Of a stretch of DNA of 64,000 nucleotides, positions 59,401 through 64,000 are shown one piece after another (position 1 is the stretch's first letter; every line of letters begins with the position of its first letter). Made by a program: the position numbers and the translations under genes. Below the pieces are notes generated by a model. That model did no database searches, was not told where the DNA came from, and saw nothing but the letters and a program-made list of their open reading frames with translations. The stretch lies in NCBI RefSeq assembly GCF_002262875.1, contig NZ_NKYE01000001.1, positions 434,001 through 498,000 on the forward strand, written 5' to 3'. The DNA is from Amycolatopsis antarctica (GTDB lineage Bacteria; Actinomycetota; Actinomycetes; Mycobacteriales; Pseudonocardiaceae).

Positions 59401-59730
59401 GTGCTGACGAGGTTGCGTCGAGTTGCCGTGGTACTGACGCTCGGAGTGCTGACGATGATGGCCGGGCCGTTCACCGCCGCGGCCGAGGGGCAGGCGCCGC
59501 GGGTCGCGGGCGTCGCGGCGAGCGCACCCGTGCTCGTCCAGGACCCGACCGAACCGCCCGCCGAGACGCCCGCCGAGACCGGTCCGACGATCGACCCGGC
59601 GGAGAGCGAGCAGGCCGACTCGGAGAAGACGCAGACCAAGTTCATCGTCGGCGGAATCGCGCTGGTACTGCTGCTGCTGGTGATCGGTGGTCGCCGGATC
59701 CGCAGCAAGCGGCGCAACGCCGGCAGCTGA
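59401..59730 (+). CDS. Secreted/anchored small protein with acidic Pro-rich stalk
   Basis: A 109-residue protein with a Sec-type signal (LTRLRRVAVVLTLGVLTMMAG, cleavage near TAAAEG), an extracellular stalk rich in Pro, Glu and Thr (DPTEPPAETPAETGPT), then a C-terminal membrane helix (about 80-97) and a basic tail (RRIRSKRRNAGS). There is no LPxTG-like motif. AAAGGAGA precedes GTG 59401. It is expected to span the membrane with the stalk outside. No family was recognised. It lies just downstream of meaB but has its own ribosome site and may have its own promoter. Confidence 0.65.
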   Translation: MLTRLRRVAVVLTLGVLTMMAGPFTAAAEGQAPRVAGVAASAPVLVQDPTEPPAETPAETGPTIDPAESEQADSEKTQTKFIVGGIALVLLLLVIGGRRIRSKRRNAGS

Positions 59731-59941
59731 CACAGCGTCACCGATCGTCGCCCTGCGCTTCTACAGTCAGGCCGAACTACTCCCAGCCGCTCAACGCACA
59801 TCGGCTACCGGCTGTCTCGCAGCGTGGACGCTTCTGCCCATTCGTCACCTGGATGGTGCAACACTGTCAGCAAATGCGTAGGACAATCATCACTCAGCGG
59901 ACGATCTTCGAGGCGACCGGTGCTGCGAACGGGGGTGTGGC

Positions 59942-61243
59942 ATGACCATTCTCGATTCACGGCACGACCTGCCCGGCGACAGTGAAGGCGGCAGGCACCG
60001 CGCCGGCTCCGACGCGCTCATCACGGAGACCGGGGTCGGCATGGCACCTGTGCAGGACGTCGGAGCCGGTCGCGGGCCGTCCTGGCTGGACGAGTGGATC
60101 GAGGCCAACGCGACGGACGTCGTGGCCTGGCGCAGGCACATCCACGCCCACCCCGAGCTGTCCCGGCAGGAGTACGCCACCACCGAGTTCGTGATGAGCG
60201 TGCTGCGCTCGGTCGGCCTCAAGCCCGCCCTGATGCCCGGCGGCACCGGCGTGCTGTGCGACCTCGGTTCGGGCCCGTCCTGCGTCGCGCTCCGCGCCGA
60301 CATGGACGCGCTGCCGCTCACCGAGGTCACCGATGTGCCGTTCGCATCCACCGTCCCGGGAGCGATGCACGCCTGCGGGCATGACGCGCACACATCGATC
60401 CTGCTGGCCGCGGGGCTGGCTCTCGCCGCGGCCCCCGAGTTGCCCGGCCGGGTCCGGCTGATCTTCCAGCCCGCCGAGGAGGTCATGCCGGGGGGTGCGC
60501 TGGACGCGATCGCGGGCGGCGCGCTCAAGGACGTGGACCGCATCTTCGGGCTGCACTGCGACCCGAGGCTGCCGGTCGGCCGCGTCGGCACCCGCGTCGG
60601 CGCGCTGACCTCCGCCGCCGATCTGATCGAGCTGCGGCTGACCTCCCCCGGCGGGCACACCTCGCGTCCGCATCTGACGGCCGACCTGGTGCACGCGCTC
60701 GGCAGCGTCATCACGGGCCTGCCCGCACTGCTGTCCCGCCGGGTCGACCCGCGCTCCGGCACGGTGCTGGTCTGGGGCGCGGTGCACGCGGGCGAGGCGG
60801 CGAACGCCGTGCCGATGAACGGCATGCTGCGCGGCACGCTGCGCACCGCCGACCGCGAGACGTGGCGGACCCTGGAGCCGCTGGTCGCGTCCTCGGTGGA
60901 GTCCCTGCTGGCTCCCACCGGCGTCGGTTTCGAACTCGACTACCGGCGGGGCGTTCCCCCCGTCGTCAGCGACCAGGACAGCACCGCCATCCTGCGCGCC
61001 GGAGCCGAGGCGGCACTCGGCGACGACGCGCTGGCCGGCACCGAGCAGTCCTCCGGTGGCGAGGACTTCGGCTGGTACCTGGAGCACGTGCCCGGGGCGT
61101 TCGCCCGGCTGGGCGTTTGGCCCGGCGACGGCCCGATGCGCGACCTGCACCAGCCCACCTTCGAACTCGACGAGCGCGCTCTCCTCACCGGCACCCGGCT
61201 GATGGTCCACTCCGCCCTCGCCGCCCTGGCCTGCGAAGCCTGA
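59942..61243 (+). CDS. amiA: M20-family amidohydrolase (AmiA-like)
   Basis: A 433-residue metallo-amidohydrolase of peptidase family M20D. Metal-binding residues are in HACGHDAHTSILLAAG and FQPAEEVMPGGAL. The lid domain begins at SPGGHTSRPHLTADL. The C-terminal metal ligand is in SSGGEDFGWYLEHVPGAFARLG. It hydrolyses an N-acyl amino acid or similar amide in the cytosol. Members near lpdA and the cyclotransferase gene in Mycobacterium are named amiA1/amiB1. A roughly 45-residue extension precedes the domain, so a start at one of the later in-frame codons is possible. ATG 59942 follows GGGGGTGTGGC. Confidence 0.88.
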   Translation: MTILDSRHDLPGDSEGGRHRAGSDALITETGVGMAPVQDVGAGRGPSWLDEWIEANATDVVAWRRHIHAHPELSRQEYATTEFVMSVLRSVGLKPALMPGGTGVLCDLGSGPSCVALRADMDALPLTEVTDVPFASTVPGAMHACGHDAHTSILLAAGLALAAAPELPGRVRLIFQPAEEVMPGGALDAIAGGALKDVDRIFGLHCDPRLPVGRVGTRVGALTSAADLIELRLTSPGGHTSRPHLTADLVHALGSVITGLPALLSRRVDPRSGTVLVWGAVHAGEAANAVPMNGMLRGTLRTADRETWRTLEPLVASSVESLLAPTGVGFELDYRRGVPPVVSDQDSTAILRAGAEAALGDDALAGTEQSSGGEDFGWYLEHVPGAFARLGVWPGDGPMRDLHQPTFELDERALLTGTRLMVHSALAALACEA

Positions 61244-61261
61244 CCCACCGGGCCCGCAAGC

Positions 61262-61380
61262 CCACCGTGTCGCGCGTTCTGGCATGCCGTGTCGTGCGTT
61301 CTGGCACGTCGTGTCGTGCGTCCTGGCATGCTGTGTCGCGCGCTCCGGCATGCTGTGTCGTGCGTACCGGCACGCGGGGC
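61262..61380. repeat. Family B repeat array, orientation GTGTCG
   Basis: About five tandem units of 22 bases, each like GTGTCGTGCGTYCYGGCATGC (Y = C or T), lie between the amidohydrolase and the DUF559 gene. The units are degenerate at the variable position before GGCA. This array is in reverse orientation to that at 62565-62732. Confidence 0.8.
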
Positions 61381-61384
61381 GGTG

Positions 61385-62299
61385 TCAGGCGCGACCGGTC
61401 AGGCGTTGGTCGAAGCTGCGGCGCAGCTCCGCGACCAGCCGCATCGGGTCCGCCAGGTCTGTCGCGGTGGCGCGGACGACCAGCCATCCCCTGCGGGTCA
61501 GGTCCTGCTCGCGCGCGGCGTCCTGAGTCGCCCGCCCCTCATGCGCCTCGTAACCGTCGTACTCCAGTGCGATACGCAGTTCGGGCCAGGCGAAGTCCAG
61601 TCGGTACAGCTCGCGGCCGTCGAGGTTATGGATCGTGTACTGCGACTCGGGAGGCGGAAATCCGGCGTCGTGAACGATCACGCAGAGCGAACTCTCGGCG
61701 GGGGACTCGCGTCGTCCGTCGGCGATCCCCAGCAGGATCGACGCGTTCACGGTGCCCCTCCGGTCGGCTCTCGCTGCCAGCCGGGCGGCCACGGCGGCCG
61801 TCAACTCATCCCGTTCATCGACCGGCCGATTACGCAGAGCATGATCGAGGTAACCGAGGGCGCGCCGCGGTCGGCCTGTGCACAACAGGTCCGCCAGCAC
61901 GAGGTCCAGCGCCGCCAGCGGGACCCCTTCGTGGACGACCACGTCCTCCGGCTCGACGCTGCCCTGATGGACGACGATGCCGTTCCGCCGCTTCGGCGAC
62001 CTGTCGTACGGGACCTGAACGTGCACCGGGGTCGGCTCGGCGCTGGTGCATCCATGCAGGAACGCAGCCGTCTCGCGGACGATGATCGCTCCTCGTCCGA
62101 TCGACAGGATCGCCGATGTGGCAAGGGTTTTCGGATCGGCGATGCGATCCCGGGCCACGACGACACGCGGCCACAGTGGTACCAGTTCGCCGTGCCGCAG
62201 GGCGCTGCGCAGTCGATGGCGGCCCAGCCGCGCGGCAGCCGAAGTCCGCAGGCAGACACCGTTCGGGATGGTTCTGATCTCGGTCACGACAGGCAGCAT
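61385..62299 (-). CDS. DUF559-domain protein (endonuclease-like), AbiEi-type N-terminal region
   Basis: A 304-residue protein. The N-terminal part (about 10-100: RTSAAARLGRHRLRSALRHGELVPLWPRVVVA) resembles the winged-helix region of AbiEi antitoxin-like proteins, common in actinobacteria. The C-terminal region holds DUF559, a PD-(D/E)xK/Vsr-type nuclease fold: YRLDFAWPELRIALEYDGYEAHEG, where the Asp, Glu and Asp residues suit metal binding. Its function is unknown; it may be a nuclease or a regulator. ATG 62299 is used, but GTG 62287 is possible. It is bracketed by inverted arrays of family B repeats within an otherwise conserved block of genes, hinting at acquisition as a cassette. Confidence 0.72.
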   Translation of the reverse strand: MLPVVTEIRTIPNGVCLRTSAAARLGRHRLRSALRHGELVPLWPRVVVARDRIADPKTLATSAILSIGRGAIIVRETAAFLHGCTSAEPTPVHVQVPYDRSPKRRNGIVVHQGSVEPEDVVVHEGVPLAALDLVLADLLCTGRPRRALGYLDHALRNRPVDERDELTAAVAARLAARADRRGTVNASILLGIADGRRESPAESSLCVIVHDAGFPPPESQYTIHNLDGRELYRLDFAWPELRIALEYDGYEAHEGRATQDAAREQDLTRRGWLVVRATATDLADPMRLVAELRRSFDQRLTGRA

Positions 62300-62564
62300 G
62301 CGGCATGAAACCCGTGTCACGGGGACCTTGCCGGCAACCTGTGGATAACTTGGTCGCCTGTGGACAACTTGCGTGCTGTGGCCACGTATCGCGTTCCTGA
62401 GCCACGCATGGCAACGCTGTGTGTCCGGCTTTCGGAGAGCGTTCGAAGATCGTCACCACGATCTGCCCGAACGCTTGACGCACACGCCGGACGGCAACTA
62501 CGAAAAGTCATTTCGCGCGAGTGTGGGCGCCTCAGCAAGCTGTGCCCGAACCACACCGCGCCAC

Positions 62565-62732
62565 GACCCGACACGACGTCCCCGAACGCGCGACACGGGG
62601 TGCCGTTCCGCGCGACACGGGGTGCCGTACCGCCCGACACGGCATGCCGTACCGCCCGACACGGGTGCCGTACCGCCCGACACGGCATGCCGTACCGCCC
62701 GACACGGGGTGCCCAAGCGCGCGACACGGTGA
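62565..62732. repeat. Family B repeat array, orientation CGACAC
   Basis: Seven or more units of about 22 bases, such as GCCGTACCGCCCGACACGG, sit between the DUF559 gene and the gamma-glutamylcyclotransferase gene. Some units are shorter by one or two bases (CGACACGGGTGCC versus CGACACGGCATGCC). Units are nearly identical in the middle of the array (62615-62705), a sign of recent amplification. The array is inverted relative to the one at 61262-61380. Confidence 0.85.
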
Positions 62733-62745
62733 GGGGTGGTGTGGG

Positions 62746-63198
62746 TCAGGGACCGATGCCCTGGCAGGGGCGGGTGCGGAGCGCCTCGACGTAGTCGGCG
62801 GGGGCGCCCGCCGCCTCGGCGGCGTCAGCGAGGACACCGAGGTACCGGGCGCTGGGCAGCCCGCCCTCGTAGCCGTCGAGCACGTACAGCCAGGCCAGCG
62901 TGGAGCCCTCCATGGTCTGCACACGGAGCCGGATCTTGTTGTGCATACCCAGCTCGCCACCCTCCCAGCGGTCGAGCTGACCCTCGTCCTGGTTGGTGAC
63001 GTCGTAGAGCACGACGAAGACACGCGCCGACGGGTCCTCGACGATGGTGGCGAGGGCACCCTCCCAGCCGATGTCCTCACCACCGAAGGTCAGTCGCCAG
63101 CCCTCGAGCCAGCCACTGCCCGCCGTCGGCGAGTGCGGCGCTCGCTCCATCATCTGGGCGGGTTCCATGTTGGACCCGTAGGCGGCATAGAGAGGCAC
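62746..63198 (-). CDS. Gamma-glutamylcyclotransferase-like protein
   Basis: A 150-residue protein of the GGCT/AIG2 fold. The substrate loop is AAYGSNM at the N-terminus and the catalytic Glu is in the GGEDIGWEGALATIV segment, where it is in the usual place after the second strand. It would form 5-oxoproline from gamma-glutamyl substrates, or act on a modified glutamate. In Mycobacterium the equivalent (Rv3304) lies next to lpdA, divergently transcribed, which is also seen here. The start is GTG 63198; 122 bp separate it from lpdA. Confidence 0.88.
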   Translation of the reverse strand: MPLYAAYGSNMEPAQMMERAPHSPTAGSGWLEGWRLTFGGEDIGWEGALATIVEDPSARVFVVLYDVTNQDEGQLDRWEGGELGMHNKIRLRVQTMEGSTLAWLYVLDGYEGGLPSARYLGVLADAAEAAGAPADYVEALRTRPCQGIGP

Positions 63199-63319
63199 GG
63201 CGACAGCCTAGCGATTACCCGCCGGTCCGACACCATGCCGGTCGCGTGTCCGGCCACCCGATCAGACGATGATCGGTCCGCGTACCGTTGGCGCCGACCG
63301 GCGCGAAGAGGAGGAACAG

Positions 63320-64000
63320 GTGACCAGAATCGTGATCATGGGCGGCGGCCCGGCAGGTTACGAGGCAGCTCTGGTCGCCGCGCAGCACGGTGCCGACGTC
63401 ACCGTCGTCGAACGGGACGGCCTCGGCGGGGCCTGCGTGCTCTACGACTGTGTGCCCTCCAAGACGTTCATCGCCTCCTCCGGCGCGCGCGCCAACATGC
63501 ACGGTCTCGGCGAGCTGGGCGTGATGGTCGACCTCGCCGACTCCGAGGTGGACCTGCGCACCGTGCACGGACGGGTGAGGGGCCTCGCGCTGGCGCAGTC
63601 CGCGGACATCCGCGCCCGCGTGCAGCGCGAAGGCGTCGCCGTCATCCACGGGCAGGCACGCTTCTGCGACGCGGAGCCCGGTCTCGCCACGCACAAGGTC
63701 GCGGTCACCGACGGAGCCGGCGCCGACCAGGTGCTGGAGGCCGACGTGGTGCTGATCGCCACCGGTGCCACCCCCCGCGTGCTCCCGGGCGCCGTGCCGG
63801 ACGGGGAGCGCATCCTCGACTGGCGTCAGCTCTACGACCTGCCGGAACTGCCCGAGCACCTGGTGGTGGTCGGTTCCGGCGTCACCGGCGCCGAGTTCGC
63901 CTCGGCGTACACCGAGATGGGCGTGAAGGTCACCGTCGTGTCCAGTCGCGACCGGGTGCTGCCGCACGAGGACGCCGACGCGGCCGCCGTGCTGGAGGAG
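63320..64000 (+). CDS. lpdA: NAD(P)H:quinone reductase LpdA-like flavoprotein, 5' part (runs off window)
   Basis: The first 227 codons of a pyridine nucleotide-disulfide oxidoreductase. FAD binding is by IVIMGGGPAGYEAAL, followed by the redox region GGACVLYDCVPSKTF with two cysteines four residues apart, then IATGATPRVLP and the NAD(P) site VVVGSGVTGAEFASAYTEMGVKVTVV. The sequence matches the LpdA (Rv3303c) type, which reduces quinones rather than lipoamide. In the M. tuberculosis protein the first of these cysteines is, from memory, replaced by Ala; here both are present, so disulfide chemistry may be retained. GAGGAGGAAC is directly upstream of GTG 63320. The C-terminus is outside the window. 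Confidence 0.9.
   Translation, partial: MTRIVIMGGGPAGYEAALVAAQHGADVTVVERDGLGGACVLYDCVPSKTFIASSGARANMHGLGELGVMVDLADSEVDLRTVHGRVRGLALAQSADIRARVQREGVAVIHGQARFCDAEPGLATHKVAVTDGAGADQVLEADVVLIATGATPRVLPGAVPDGERILDWRQLYDLPELPEHLVVVGSGVTGAEFASAYTEMGVKVTVVSSRDRVLPHEDADAAAVLEE

Noticed and set aside
62565..62732. CRISPR array
   Set aside because: The units are contiguous 22-nt repeats without distinct spacers and there are no cas genes nearby.

Overview
The window is 64 kb of very GC-rich DNA with many GTG starts, ATGA/GTGA stop-start overlaps, DUF397 and DUF1707 proteins, an LprG/P55 pair and an AA10 chitin-active oxygenase. This points to a filamentous actinobacterium, most likely Pseudonocardiaceae (Amycolatopsis-like). 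The genus is inferred from gene content and style, not from a marker gene. No rRNA, tRNA, CRISPR array or intact insertion sequence was seen.

Layout. 1-1.75 kb: end of a DUF3516-type helicase. 1.76-6.2 kb: a surface-protein module with an exosortase-like protease, a processive-type glycosyltransferase, a secreted protein with a C-terminal anchor, a 59-residue protein that is nearly all sortase signal, and UDP-GlcNAc 2-epimerase. 6.2-9.1 kb: a secreted PQQ-type sugar dehydrogenase with PKD and LGFP repeats. 9.7-16 kb: TetR regulator, deoC with an active and a degenerate aldehyde dehydrogenase, DUF1707 protein, pseudouridine synthase and VOC protein. 16.2-17.1 kb: ArsR/SRPBCC pair. 17.1-22.6 kb: a four-gene operon of XRE regulator, TIR protein, large P-loop protein and membrane protein that looks like a conflict (defence) system. 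22.7-29.9 kb: XRE/DUF397 pair, alpha/beta hydrolase, upp, a MerR operon with two aldo/keto reductases, and a frameshifted DinB-like gene.

29.9-41.3 kb: a divergent ten-gene cluster with two tightly coupled arms. The left arm has a polyprenyl-type glycosyltransferase, ATP-grasp ligase, flippase-like protein, O-carbamoyltransferase and a membrane protein. The right arm has a PaaK/CapK-like remnant and four tandem BioF2/FemAB-like GNAT paralogues. It probably makes and exports a carbamoylated, acylated or aminoacylated glycoconjugate. It is the best candidate here for an undescribed pathway.

41.4-54.2 kb: AA10 LPMO, an archaeal-type HisRS, P55/LprG, flavodoxin-like protein, a nucleotidyltransferase gene carrying a small MITE-like insertion, phosphomannomutase, purine nucleoside phosphorylase, two membrane proteins with a MerR regulator, and a Ser/Thr kinase. 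54.3-59.3 kb: mutA-mutB-meaB. 59.4-64 kb: anchored protein, M20 amidohydrolase, DUF559 protein between two repeat arrays, gamma-glutamylcyclotransferase, and the start of LpdA. The genes lpdA, GGCT, amiA, pnp, pmm and upp match an order known from Mycobacterium, here broken up by accessory blocks.

Three DNA repeat families stand out. A 22-bp near-palindrome occurs in three clusters, each beside a nucleoside-salvage gene (deoC, upp, pnp). A 22-nt GACACGG tandem family forms arrays that bracket the DUF559 gene. A MITE-like element is present in one near-complete and one decayed copy.
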